Assembly (NCBI GenBank): GCA_022457065.1
Contig: JAJGBQ010000003.1
Location: 1,364,001 to 1,428,000, forward strand
Length of the DNA: 64,000 bases
Direction: 5' to 3'
From: Curvularia sp. ZM96
Taxonomy: Eukaryota; Ascomycota; Dothideomycetes; Pleosporales; Pleosporaceae
Part shown: positions 22,570 to 33,482 of the stretch, one piece after another
Position numbering within the stretch: position 1 is the first letter of the stretch
How the letters are laid out: every line of letters begins with the position of its first letter
Notes under the pieces: model-generated
What the model was told of the DNA's origin: nothing
Database searches by the model: none
Seen by the model: only the letters and a program-made list of their open reading frames with translations
Program-made: the position numbers and the translations under genes

Positions 22570-23370
22570 ATGCAATTCAACACCCTCGCCCTCGCCTTTG
22601 TCCTCGCCTCCGCCGGCCTCGCGAAAAAGCTCGACTACGATGACATTCCTCAGCGCTGTCTCGATGTCTGCACACCAGTTGCACAGCTAGAGCAACGTTG
22701 CGATGACACCAACAAGCGTAAGTCTTTCCTTTCATCTAAACCCAGCACTTGTAAGTGAACTTATCCAGCTAACATATCTTCCCACAGCCGACAACGACTT
22801 CCAAGAGCGCCAATGTGTCTGCGGCGCCCAAAACGCCAACACCATGATTCCCAACTGCGCAACCTGCATCTGGGAGAACGGTGGAGAATTCGACAACGGT
22901 ATGCTTTCCCTTTCCTTTGCCCCACAAACCACTAACATGAAGCTATTCTAGATGCTGAGGAGCTCGTCCGCGAATGCGGCTTCAACGCCCCTGCGCCTTC
23001 TGGTGTACGTCCCAATGGTCCTCCCACAAACTCTGGTGCTCCCCGCCCGGATCAGAGCGGTGCTCCTCGCCCGGATCAGAACGGAGGTCAGCCCGGAGGC
23101 GCCGGTCAGGGCAATCCTAACAACGGACAGGGAAACCCGAACAACAACCAAGGCAACCCAAACAATGGCCAAGGCAGCCCAAACAACGGTCAGGGTAATG
23201 GTCAGGGCAATGGTCAAGGAAACGGTCAGGGCAATGGCCAGGGCAACAACAACCAGCCCATTGCTCAGAGCAGCACCAACGGACGACAGCCTAATGCTGC
23301 CACCACACCTACCGCTGCCATGGCAGCTATCGCTGGTGGACTTGTTGGTTTCGCCGCTTTCTTCTTGTAA
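22570..23370 (+). CDS. GPI-anchored Cys-rich cell-surface protein
   Basis: Exons 22570-22717, 22788-22898 and 22952-23370 (introns 70 and 53 nt) give 225 aa. A signal peptide (MQFNTLALAFVLASAGLA) is followed by a compact module of eight cysteines (CLDVC, QRC, QCVC, NCATC, ECGF), reminiscent of CFEM and CAP22-like modules but without the usual Asp/CxC arrangement of a true CFEM. About 85 residues of Gly/Asn/Gln/Pro repeats follow (GNGQ and GNPNN units, 23020-23265). The C-terminus is a hydrophobic GPI signal (AAMAAIAGGLVGFAAFFL) after a small-residue omega region. It is probably a plasma-membrane or wall protein; fungal relatives are often surface or appressorial proteins, but no function is claimed. 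Confidence 0.85.
23020..23265 (+). repeat. imperfect coding tandem repeat (GNGQ/GNPNN)
   Basis: Short imperfect repeats encode GQ, GN and NN-rich units inside the GPI protein; the clearest is GGTCAGGGCAATGGTCAAGG-like units between 23190 and 23250. Such tracts can vary in length between strains. Confidence 0.7.
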
Positions 23371-24001
23371 GATGAGGGGTTTCTTCATCCTAGTTGGTCA
23401 GATCATGAGGTGGTCATGGTAACGAGTTTCAACGATTAATGAACCTGGGGGAAGGAAAGATTGCATAATATCTGTTGATTGGTATCTCTTTGCGCGTCGC
23501 TATGCTTTAACTACTGGAATATGAGTCAACCAAAGTATTCAAACCAAAACATTTCGAAACAAAGTTCTTAGGTGATACAGAGTCCTTTAAGGTGCAAGAA
23601 AAAGGAGGGCGCCGTAGATGCATGCTCTATATGATGTGAAATGGCAGCGAAGACAATAGAAAAAAACGGCGTTGAGACACAACTCTTCAAGGTCCTAAAG
23701 CGACCTTCACAGAGCCGAGACCGACGCAACCACCATGCAAAAGTAACTTAAAGAAGGTGGTGTCCGTCCCCACGCCTCAATTGAAGAAGTCGGAATTATG
23801 CGTGGCTGCCTCCAACGCCTGCAAGCCGAGCGCAAGAGCAAGATGGACGATTTGGAGAGGATCCTCGCCGACGAGCTCGCCAGCAGCACAGTCTTCACTG
23901 CAAATTTCTTCTCCAAGCTCAAAGTCTCCAAGGCCACAATCTGCCTAGCAGTAATACAGGTTGTGAAGTGAAATATGTCGATCTCATAAGGCAATATCCG
24001 C
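23371..24001. other. intergenic between convergent genes
   Basis: This holds the 3' flanks of the GPI protein and the patatin gene. It also contains a small protein-like frame on the plus strand (23798-23971), listed separately. Confidence 0.45.
23798..23971 (+). other. small open frame, 57 aa, coding status unclear
   Basis: The frame from ATG at 23798 starts MRGCLQRLQAERKSKMDDLE and continues with a helical, charged pattern. It stays open about 20 codons upstream of the ATG as well. No family is recognised. It could be a conserved exon fragment, a small gene, or chance; it overlaps the 3' end region of the patatin gene on the other strand. Confidence 0.2.
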
Positions 24002-26200
24002 TCATTTTCCACCTGGCGTCATGGGGCGTGATCCAGAGACAAAAGCTCGAGATCCTTTCCTCGATTCTAGTGGAGCTGGTTGCCGTTTGCCGTCCTCAGG
24101 CTTCAGCTCGCCCGTCAGCCACTGGCCCATGTGCGTCTGCCACCTCTTGAGGTCCTCTGCTTTAGTGGCTTCTCTTAATCTCCTGTGCCGTACTAGTCTC
24201 TCTGCGACTTGTTTGAGAACAATCTTGGGAGGCTGATATTCGGTCAGGCCTCCGGGACTTGCGACCGTGTTTCGGTCGAGGTATGCCCTTGTTGCTGTGT
24301 CCATTATGGTGAGAGTTTTGCCTCCAGAAACTTGTTTCGTTTCCTTGGTTTGCGGGTTCGTCCAAGTGCCTTTTACCCAATGGTCGAGCGGCAGGCCCTC
24401 AAGTCCTTTGTCAACATTAAGACGCTTGTACCATCGGTGTTCTCCTTTTGCGATTGTACGCATCATCTTGTGTCGGTCTTCACCTTCAGTGTACTTGATC
24501 AAGAGATTTTTGAAAACGGCTAATTTCTCGCTCCATTTTTGAAGGGCCTTGACTTTTCCTAGTGGACCTGGCCAGGCGGTGGCAAAGCCGTCATTGCTTG
24601 TGTCTGGGCGTCCAGTTCCGATTGAAAGTAAAAGTGCTGGTTCCCTATCATCTCCCTTGAGAGAAGCGTGTTCGCTGTAGGCTGCATAGGAAGGGTTGTT
24701 TTCGCGGATTCCACCATCTTTGAAATTCTTCTTCAGACCATTACCGAACTCGGCTGTGAGCATTTCGAAGTAGAAAGGAGCAGCTGATGTTGCTCGCGTT
24801 ACTTGCCAGATTTTCATTTTGTCAGCACCAGTGTTGTAAGGCGTAACCCAGGGTGGAGCGATGTCTGGATCGTATTGGTGGTTGTAAGAGCGAAGGAGGT
24901 ATGCCTCGTCGATTTGACCAGAGTGAATAGCCGTCAGACATATTCTATTAGCTGTTAGCATGGAAATAGACATGCGTGGCAAATACATGTCACTCAAAAA
25001 TGATTAAACGTGAAGCATAAAATAGCCAGCAGATGGGTATGTGTGGCAAATACATGATGTTGAAAAACGACAAAACATGAAAAGTAAAAAAGACGACATA
25101 TAGGTGTGTGACAAATACATGCCACTGAAAGGACAGGATCTGAAGCATGAAAACGAGCACATAGAGGTAAAGGTAAAGATAAAGGTAGGGTAGACGTAGA
25201 GGTAAAGGAGGTGAAGGTAAAGGAGGTGAAGGTAAAGGTAAAGGTGAAGGTAAAGGTGAAGGTAAAGGTGAAGGTGGAGGTGAAGGTGGTAAAGGTGAAG
25301 GTGGTAAAGGTGAAGGTGGTAAAGGTGAAGGTGGTAAAGGTAAACTCACGATTGGCATATGCGCTCCACGGGCTTGAGATCGGTAGATGGAGCACCGCTG
25401 CCCCAGGTGTTTGCACTTCGCAATGAGTTGATGCCTGAGCCTTCCATGGGCGCCTGTTCTTGTTCTTGATCCTCGTTCAGGCGCCAAGGGTACCAGTCGT
25501 CGCCTTTACATTTGTCGTGCTCCTTGCAGTACTGCCTTACGATATCTTGGACGGCCTTCTCCAGGGGTTTGTGGTCATATTTTGTGGCTAGCGGCAGGAT
25601 ATTGCGCCTGTGCCCAAACAGTTCGTGGCCAACCTTGCGGTAGATCTCGAGACATTGCGGAACCGTCATTCGCAGCCGTGCCAGCATAACCGAGATGAGG
25701 CCACCCGTGCTCGTGCCATACATGTAGTCGAAGTAATGGCAGGGGAGCAGCTCATCCTCGTTGAACTCGCGGCGTTCGCTGCCAGGCACCGGGCCTTCTT
25801 CCTCTTGTAATCGGCGTTCGCATTCGGCAACCTCGCGCATTAACTGTTGTACGATGAGGAGGCTCGAGTAGCCGCGTATGCCTCCACCGTCTATACAGGC
25901 ATGTTAGCATAAGGAAGGCACGCTTGGCACATGTTGCAACCGATTGGATTACAGTCTGACTATAGGTAGGGCTGATTGCTGACTGGGCGGCTACCTGCAG
26001 GCGTGAACTAACGTACCGAGCGTAAGTATAAGATCCTCCCAGCAGTTTTCGGCAGTGACATTCATCTTCCAGGTTTCTCCCGTCTTGTCCTCCTGGGTCG
26101 CACTGGTGCCCATGGTTCTTATGCTGAGCGGCCGCGACGCCGTCTCTCGCGGGGGTTGCAACATGGTAGAGGCGCGTGGGTTCGGCGTAGGGCGGTTCAA
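24002..26200 (-). CDS. patatin-like phospholipase
   Basis: Exons 26200-26017, 25890-25350 and 24944-24002 give 555 aa. The first splice (126-nt intron) rebuilds the oxyanion motif DGGGIRGYSS at residue 62. The nucleophile Ser lies in YGTSTGG (about Ser122) and the catalytic Asp in FKDGGIRENNP (about Asp318). The two dyad residues are therefore in different exons, separated by a 405-nt intron (25349-24945). The rest matches fungal patatins: YLLRSYNHQYDP, ATSAAPFYFEML, LLSIGTGRPD. It likely hydrolyses fatty acyl esters of phospholipids or neutral lipids. Translation could instead start at Met residues 13 or 30. Retention of the large intron would place TGA directly after the exon 2 codons, leaving a protein with Ser but no Asp. 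Confidence 0.87.
24974..25170. repeat. three imperfect copies of a ~66-bp unit inside the patatin intron
   Basis: Copies begin with GYGTGRCAAATACATG at about 24974, 25041 and 25106 and diverge after the first 30-40 bases. They lie fully inside the 405-nt intron. Confidence 0.75.
25168..25343. repeat. GGTRRA minisatellite inside the patatin intron
   Basis: About 175 bp of GGTAAA, GGTGAA and GGTGGA hexamers on the plus strand, partly in 12- and 15-base higher units (GGTGAAGGTGGTAAA repeated near 25283-25340). On the transcribed strand this is a pyrimidine-rich tract (TTTACC/TTCACC) starting directly after the donor GTGAGT. Confidence 0.9.
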
Positions 26201-27522
26201 ATATCGCTAGGCCTGGGCGCGTGGATTGGGTGTTTAGCGTCGGACGCTTTCACAGCAGCTTGTTAGTTTCTTTGCGTGATTTTACGGCGACGATCTGGCT
26301 GGGGTGAGGTAAGAGGGGCGGGGATAGATTGTCGAGGATATAAGGCCTGAGGTAGCCTCATGACAGACTGGCGCGTTCCTGCTCCAGGCGCGAACAGGGT
26401 GCAGGTGGAAGGGTGGGCTGCGGCAGTGGCTGGCGGTGCCGCTAGTAAACGGGGCCGCCTGGGGAAGCGGCGAATTAGGGGCGCCGCCCTCGCAGTAGTC
26501 GTGCGGGTGTTTCTCACAGCGCTGGTTATGACCCTCGACTTGCCAGCCGGCTGCGATGGTGTACCGCGGAGAATTGGTCAGCTCGTCTGTTGCATCACCT
26601 AAGTTCTGGCCGTGCTATGACGACAACTATGGACGGGAAGGAGTCAGAGAGGGCCTTTTTCGCGGGTTTTCTTGCATGTGGCTGAGCTGAAATAGTGCAG
26701 AGCTGAAATGCAGGGGCTAAAACCGATATGTAGGCAAACTTTGCCTTGTCTGCAAACGGGGCTGGAGAAGCAGCGGGAAGCAGCTCGAGCATAGTATAAT
26801 CAACAGGTGCAAGCTATCCTATACAAGCAGCCTTCTCCACCGCTTGTCTCCACAATGTGAATGTGTTGATCCCCAGAGCGATGTAACAATCTTACCAGCT
26901 TGAGGCCATCACATGCACCTGGCCATATCAGAACGCCATGCAGGTGACTTGGTCGGCAGCCTGTTGCTCTCTTTTAAACGGTCTTGCACCGTGGGGTATC
27001 CGTCATGCGCATCACAAGGATGTGTCATCCCTGGCCAGTCGGTGAAGCCAGTGCGCGACCATGTCTGTTTGTCTATGCTGCAACATTTGCGCGCAACGAG
27101 CGTTTGCGTTGCTTCAAGTTGAGTAGGATAGACGTCCATGTGCCGGTACGTCGACCAATCAGAGCCGGACGCGACACAGCCACAGCTCTGGCCAATCAGC
27201 GCGTTGATCGGCCGAGGTAGGCGCGACCAACATCACATCATCATACCACCGTCAGCCACGTACGTGGCGCAGTGTGACGCTGCTGGAAGGCTCGACGGGC
27301 CGGCCGCAGCCAGACCGTCACTCCACCTTCACCTCCGACTCACAAGACCCACCGCTGCCCACGGCTATACAAAGCACGCTCCACCTGGTGTCCTCCGCCT
27401 TCACAAACAAAACGTCCTCAACCAAACCCGGTCACCACAACTTGGTCCACTCTCTCCATATTCCTCCTCGCCTGCCTAGACTAGCGCCGCTGCCTCACGT
27501 TTCTTCTTCAGTCACCGCGCGA
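26201..27522. other. intergenic between divergent genes
   Basis: This is the upstream region of the patatin gene (minus) and a small hypothetical gene (plus). The part near 26380-26480 is G+C-rich with GGCGCC-type words. No gene is supported. Confidence 0.45.
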
Positions 27523-28095
27523 ATGTTGGATGGAAGCATGACGTTCAAGTCGGTCTCGACTTCTGGCACCGATTCCAGTAAGGCAAGCTCGCTCTTCGAC
27601 CTGGACGAAAACGCCACAAAACCCATTCTTGTCTACAAGTACCGCTCGGGCGCCAAAGGTCTTGAGGTGAAGACGGAACGCGACCTCTGCGCCGAACTCG
27701 ACAATGGTAAGTATGCCTGGCCCACGCTGAGCTAGCACAGCGAGCCTGACACCAACAAACCAGACCCGTCGCTGCCCTTTCTTCGCGTCACCAAGAAACC
27801 TATCCCACGTGGTAACAGTCGTCTTGACATTCTCAACGAAGACCTCCTAGCCCCGTCGGAGCGCGAGAAGTACGCCGAGAAGCCTACCCTCAAGGCCTCC
27901 GTCGCCAACGTCGGGCTGCCTTCGCTCGCCAAATGGAAGCACATGCTCCTGGGCAGCTACGAAGACCTGTACATTGTCTCTCGCCTGCATACCCCTTCGC
28001 CTGAATCAAGCAAGAACAACAGTCCCGAGTCCAGCCAGCACGTCAGCCCGGCGGCCACGTTCCCTAACGAGGCGCTGCATAGTCGGGATGCCTGA
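27523..28095 (+). CDS. small hypothetical protein, 171 aa
   Basis: Exons 27523-27706 and 27764-28095 (57-nt intron with clear GTAAGT...ACCAG ends) give 171 aa. I do not recognise the family. It has KPILVYKYRSGAKGLEVKT, then LDNDPSLPFLRVTKKPIPRG across the splice, then LPSLAKWKHMLLGSYEDLYI and a Ser/Pro/Asn-rich tail. There is no signal peptide or membrane span. A second Met six residues after the first may be the start. The reading frame remains open upstream for about 80 codons, but that part has leader-like composition. Confidence 0.65.
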
Positions 28096-29028
28096 GCATC
28101 TCGCCCATGACCTACCTAGCTCATGTCCTCTTTCTCCTTTATGTTTAGTCATGATTTCTCCTCGATACCCGCCGAGCACGACGGCACTGGATGGAGTTTA
28201 CGGTCTTCCTGTTACACACGGCTGTCCTAGACGCCTCGGTCTCTCTAGATAAGAGTACTAGAAGTAGGCTTTAAATAAAATTCTTCAACAAGTGATTCTC
28301 ATCATGCCTGTGACTGTATCCAAGCGCACCAAAGCAATCCGGTGATGACTCGTAGTCTTGTGAAGTAGCTATAACAACAACAGACGGGATAGTCGTTGTA
28401 TCCAAGTATTGGATCCGGACGCGAGCATGGGCAGAGAGCGAGCAAAGAGCCATTGTTTTGACGGTGGATCCTTGCCAGCCTAAATTAGGACATGGCTTAA
28501 GAACATGGGATCGCAGAAATCGAGCCGAGGCCAAGGTCAGACTGGTAAACTCGACGCAGACGGCCTGCAGAGACTAACTACTATCGTCTGCTTTGCATCA
28601 TGGTGTAGTATGCAAACGATCCTGTCATGGTCTCTGAGTATGTTTGTATGTAGTGACAGCCCTCGCCAATCGAAGACACATACGCACGCACAAGAAAATG
28701 ACGTCTGCGGAAGGATCCTGTCTGCAAAGCTTTTCTCTCTCTTTTGCGGCCTGGAAGCAGACTGCCTGCTATCTTGTATACACACGTGGGAGCATCGGGC
28801 CTTCTCAATGGCTGGACGCAACGGCAGTCCCATTTCTGCACCCATCCGAAGCCGCTAGGGGCCCGAAGCTCCACCAGGTAAGCGGGGAGCTTCACGTCTT
28901 GGGTCGGAACTTTTGCTGGGGCCCTGCAGCTGCATTGAAGCTCCGACTGTGCTTTTGCACCTCCAAAACACCTTCACTTTCCTTTGCTACTTTTTGGCTG
29001 CCGTCCGACTGCCCCAATCTCGCCCACC
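28096..29028. other. upstream region of VTC4
   Basis: No gene is supported. A CACGTGGG box lies at 28783-28790 (separate entry). The 100 bp before the ATG are pyrimidine-rich, as expected of a leader. Confidence 0.5.
28783..28790 (+). promoter_or_regulatory. Pho4/NUC-1-type E-box upstream of VTC4
   Basis: CACGTGGG about 240 bp before the VTC4 start is the high-affinity form of the Pho4 site in yeast, where VTC genes are phosphate-regulated. Function here is inferred from the match and the gene. Confidence 0.45.
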
Positions 29029-31604
29029 ATGAGGTTTGTCCACACCCGCTTCAACCCCAGGCAATGCCGTCGCGTGCATGCGTTGCCCAATGGTCGCATC
29101 GCGCGGATGATGTCAACGGGAGCTAATGCGCGTTCGCAGGTTCGGCCAGCAGCTCAAGCAATCGCTCAACAAGCAGTGGGTCTTCTACTACATCGACTAT
29201 GAGGGCCTGAAGAACTCGCTGCGCGTCCACCATGTATGGGACGAGAAGTCGGAGCAGGCCTTCGTCGAGCAGCTCGAGAAGGAGCTCGACAAGGTCTACA
29301 CGTTCCAGCGCGTCAAGGCCGAGGAAATCATTCGTCGCATAGCAGCGTCCGAGAAGGAGGTCAACGATGCAGTCGCACGCGCCCAGCAGGATCCTACGCA
29401 CCCGGAGAACTACGAGGAGGACTTTGACCTGCTTGAGGAAGACTTGAGCGACATCATCGCCGACGTCCACGACCTGGCCAAGTTCACACAACTCAACTAC
29501 ACAGGCTTCCAGAAGATTATCAAGAAGCACGACGTGCGTACTGAAATCAGGTAGAATGGTTCTGCTGCTAACTGCGTCCAGAAAAACACCAGCTGGTTCC
29601 TCAAGCCCGTCTTCGCCGCCCGTCTCAAGCGCAAGCCCTTCTTCCAAGACAACTACGACTCGTACGTCGTCAAGCTATCCAGACTCTACGACATTGTTCG
29701 CACCCGAGGAAATCCAGTCAAGGGCGATGCTTCGGCAGGAGGAAAACAACAGAACTTTGTGCGCCAGACCACAAAGTACTGGGTACACCCCGACAACATC
29801 CTCGAGTTGAAGCTCATTATCCTCAAGCATTTGCCCGTGCTGGTTTTCAATCCCAACAAAGAGTTCAACGAGGAGGACTCTGCCATTACGTCCATCTACT
29901 TTGACAACACCGAGACATGGGAGTTGTATGAGGGCCGACTGAAGAAGACCGAGGGTGCTGAAGCCATTCGACTCCGCTGGTACGGAGGCATGTCCAGCGA
30001 CACCATTTTCGTTGAGCGCAAGACGCACAGAGAAGACTGGACAGGAGAGGAGTCTGTCAAGGCACGCTTCAAGCTCAAGGAGAAGAATGTCAACGCATAC
30101 CTCCGCGGCGAGCTTATGCCTGAGCAGATCTTTGAAAAGGAGCGTAGGGAACAAAAGAGGCCAGAAAAGGATATTGCCTCTGACGAGCAGTTGGCACGAG
30201 AGATCCAGTACCGTGTGCTCACCCGCAAGCTTGAACCCGTCACACGCTCCTTCTACCACCGAACTGCCTTCCAGCTTCCCGGAGATGCCCGTGTTCGTAT
30301 CTCACTTGACACCGAGCTTACCATGACCCGCGAGGATAACCTGGACGGCAAGGTCCGCTCTGGTGATAACTGGCGTCGTACCGACATTGGTGTCGACTGG
30401 CCCTTCAAGCAACTCCCCAAGGAGGACAAGGAGCTTTTCCCGTATGCTGTTCTTGAGGTCAAGCTACAGACACAGGCTGGAGGCGAGCCACCGCAGTGGA
30501 TCCGGGACCTTACTGCCTCCCACCTGGTAGAGGCCGTACCCAAGTTCTCCAAGTACATCCACGGCACAGCCACGCTTAACCCCAAGCGCATCAACCTGCT
30601 TCCGTACTGGTACCCTCAGATGAATGTGGACATCCGCAAGCCTGTCAGCCACAACTTCGGTATTGAGCGACCTGGCGCGAGCAATGACATCAGCACCAGC
30701 GGCAACTTGGACGATGATAGTGACGATGATGATGTGGGTGATGGCCTCCCTCCTTCTAATGGCAACGAGGATGATGATCGCTTGAGGAGGTTGCGTGAAG
30801 CCAGAGATGCCATGGAACAGAACGAAATGGCAAGAGCCCGTGACTACGGTACTCTCACCAACGGCAACGACCCCAATGCGCTAGATATTGAGGAGCGCGT
30901 CGCGGCCAGACGTACGACTGATAACGATTACCCCATCTACGACTCGGACAGCGATGACGACGACGATGACTTCGAAGCTGCCAAGAGGGCAGGAGGTCTT
31001 CGCTATGCTCGAAAGTGGGCCGAGCGAACAGCTTCCAACATTGGAAGCTCAGTCCTCAACACAGTCGTCGCCCTTATTCCAAAGCCGACCCCTACTGATG
31101 TCGGTGAAGGAGGCTTCACACTCGGTGTACCAAGCTGGAAGCAACGGGGAGAAGTGAAGCGATTCAAGGCTCCCAAGGGCAAGCGTAAGTTGACACTGAA
31201 TTCTCTCTGGAAACATCACACTAACATACAACCTAGGCATCCACGTTCCTGTCCGTGTCGAGCCCAAGGTACAGTTGGCAACCGAGCGCACTTTCCTCTC
31301 GTGGCTTGAGTTCTCCATCCTGATCGGCTCCATCGCCGCTACGCTGCTCAACTTTGGCGATTCACTCGCCTTTGCGGCTGCGTGGGCTTTCACCATTATT
31401 GCATGCATTGCGCTGCTTTACAGCGCGGGACTGTACATCTGGCGCGTGCAGAAGATCAGGGAGAGGAGAGCTGTAACCTACCATGACCGGTGGGGACCTA
31501 CCTTGCTTTGCCTGGGGCTGCTTTGCGCCGTTGCCGTCAGCTTTGGTTTCCGCTTTGGACGAGGCGGCGAGCATGGAAGCCTCAAGGGTGGTATGAAGGG
31601 TTAA
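29029..31604 (+). CDS. VTC4: vacuolar transporter chaperone 4, polyphosphate polymerase
   Basis: Proposed exons are 29029-29033 (ATGAG only), 29140-29533, 29582-31184 and 31237-31604 (introns 106, 48 and 52 nt), 789 aa. The first splice rebuilds MRFGQQLK, the conserved SPX start; an unspliced in-frame ATG at 29126 (MRVRRFGQQ) is the alternative. The SPX domain occupies about residues 1-150; its basic motif KIIKKHDKNT spans the second splice. The tunnel-shaped catalytic domain follows, with SIYFDN, IRLRWYGGM, FVERKTHREDW, FYHRTAFQLPGDARVRISLD and YAVLEVKLQTQ. A C-terminal VTC/DUF202 domain has three membrane spans (SWLEFSILIGS onward). Vtc4 polymerises ATP gamma-phosphate into polyphosphate across the vacuole membrane under inositol-pyrophosphate control. 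The acidic central linker (about 490-600) is disordered. Confidence 0.95.
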
Positions 31605-32112
31605 GTGTGTGAGCAAGTATGGTGATGCGAAGTATTGTATTGTTGCGTATGTGGAGAATCGGGCGCTGGAAAATCCTCTTGCTAATTTTATTTGTTTGGG
31701 ATGGAGTGTTACTTAAGCATTGTTGTTGTTTTGTTGAGTATTACTGGGCGATGAAGGCTGTAACAAAACGAAAACTGTATGTCAATTCAGTAACTGTTGT
31801 ATGGATGTTTGTCTGTTTCATGATGTGTTCTGTGTATTTATGTCTCGTTGTGGGATTGAGCATAACGTACTTTGACTTGTACAGCATATAAGTTTTGGGA
31901 TGGGGTATCGTGAATTCTTCTATCATCGTAATAACAGGCGTTTTCTTTCTTTTATCCTTCTCCTTGGGCCTCCAGAAGTGTTTCAAACATGTGAGCAACG
32001 CCTTACTCTCTCTCCCCCTCCTCTAAATGCTACCAAGATACCTTACCAAAAGAAAAACCAAAGCAGAGAACGCCGCCAATGCAAATGTATCTACCTTACA
32101 AAAAAAGAGAGA
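31605..32112. other. intergenic between convergent genes
   Basis: AT-rich 3' flanks of VTC4 and GPN3. No gene was seen. Confidence 0.55.
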
Positions 32113-33049
32113 CTACATGTCCACCTCAGCCTCGAGGTCCTTGGGCTCCTTTGGCTCCTGCGATTCGTGGAACTGTATTGCATCGTCGATATAACTCAGC
32201 ACCGCGCTCAGACTATCCTCATCCTGGACATCTAGCTTGAGGAACGACACCATGCTGAAGCCGTCAATAAGCTCAGCAACCGCCTTGTTCAGTTTGTGAA
32301 ACGACGACCCGCTCATTAGACTCTCCTTGGATGCCGGATCTCTATATTTTCTCTCTTCCTCGGGCGCCACCTTGCGCGCTGGGTCGTCCTCAATCAAGTC
32401 TGCGTCGACATCGATGAAGCGCTTGAGGTCGCGCTTAGCCACCTGCCCTTTGACCAGATCCATCTTACTCAGTATGTTGATATGCGGCATCTCGAGCATC
32501 ATCATGGCGCTCATGGCGGACAGGGTGCCGGAGAAGAATTTGGGGCGGTCGATGACAAAGGTAGCTTCGAGCAGGTAGGCAGCGCACATGCGCATGTTGA
32601 GCGAGCCCGACATGAGGTGTTTGACCAAGCCCGGCAGAATGGGAACGTGCGTGTAGAGTTCAATCTGACCGGGCATATCGAAGACAATAAGATAGTCGTC
32701 GGTGACTTCCTCGAGCGGGTCCGTCAGCCAGTCGAGGTTTTCCATGAGGAATTCGAAACAGTAGATCAGACCGCCGTTGGGGCCCAGGCTCATTTCCTCC
32801 ATGACATCTTCGAGGCTGATGAGGTCCTTGATGTCGAGATCGGGCTCGAAGGCGAATTCTTCCGCCGCCGGGTCGAGGTTCACGTAGAAGCAGGGCCGCT
32901 TGACGTTCTGTAGGTGCTGGATCAGGGCGGTGCAGAAGGTGGATTTGCCCGCGCCGGCTGGGCCCTAGGGGCGGCGGTCAGAAAGACTTGTGAATGCGCA
33001 CATATGGTGAGACGGGCATTACCATAACCAGGGTGCCATACTTGCTCAT
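32113..33049 (-). CDS. GPN3: GPN-loop GTPase 3
   Basis: Exons 33049-33023 (nine codons) and 32964-32113 (58-nt intron, phase 0) give 292 aa, the usual length. The splice assembles the P-loop: MSKYGTLVM joined to GPAGAGKSTFC. The family-defining Gly-Pro-Asn loop lies in EEMSLGPNGGLIYC, with G3 in FDMPGQIELY and the guanine-specificity motif in LSKMDLVK. GPN3 works with GPN1 in cytoplasmic assembly and nuclear import of RNA polymerase II (and III). The C-terminus is acidic. It is divergent from the SAM synthetase gene, with 433 bp between starts. Confidence 0.95.
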
Positions 33050-33482
33050 GGTCGCGGTTCAGGATGGGTTGGAATAACGCGCGTCATGCGCCCTGGGACG
33101 AAACGTTGGAGGCGCCCGCAGCGGGACACTTTTCTGCCGCCGGGGCGGGCGGTGGGCGGCGTGTGGGGAGGGCGTGGGATTGGCTGGGCAGAGGCTTGCT
33201 TCTCAACGAGGGAGCACAATGGCGTGCTAGTTGGTTAGTGCGGCAGTCGCAGTTCGGCCTTAGCCCGCGCGGTTTACTCTGGTCGTGCACGTTTTTTTCG
33301 GCAATTTGAGAGAGACCGCCAATTCTGCTGCTTGCATAAATCCACTCCTGCCCCTCCACTCCTGCCCCCCTCCTTTCTCTCTTCACTCCCTCCTCTTCTT
33401 CCGTCAATTTACACGCGGTCGCAAGTCCTACACTAGTTCTCGCTCTTTTCTTCCACCTCCCCTACAAACCACATCCGTCACC
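33050..33482. other. divergent promoter region GPN3 / SAM synthetase
   Basis: Pyrimidine-rich leader for the SAM synthetase gene from about 33340 (CTCCACTCCTGCCC, CTTTCTCTCTTC). No specific operator is claimed. Confidence 0.5.

Noticed and set aside
24974..25343. Tandem repeats as a possible CRISPR-like or telomeric array
   Set aside because: Repeat units are contiguous or degenerate with no unique spacers, the genome is eukaryotic, and the hexamer is not TTAGGG.
25211..25426. Open frame of alternating Lys-Val on the plus strand
   Set aside because: It is a by-product of the GGTRRA repeat inside the patatin intron and has no family features.
27274..27522. N-terminal extension of the small hypothetical protein
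   Set aside because: Composition is leader-like (Pro/Ser/His-rich) and the first frame codon is not in a good context; start kept at 27523.
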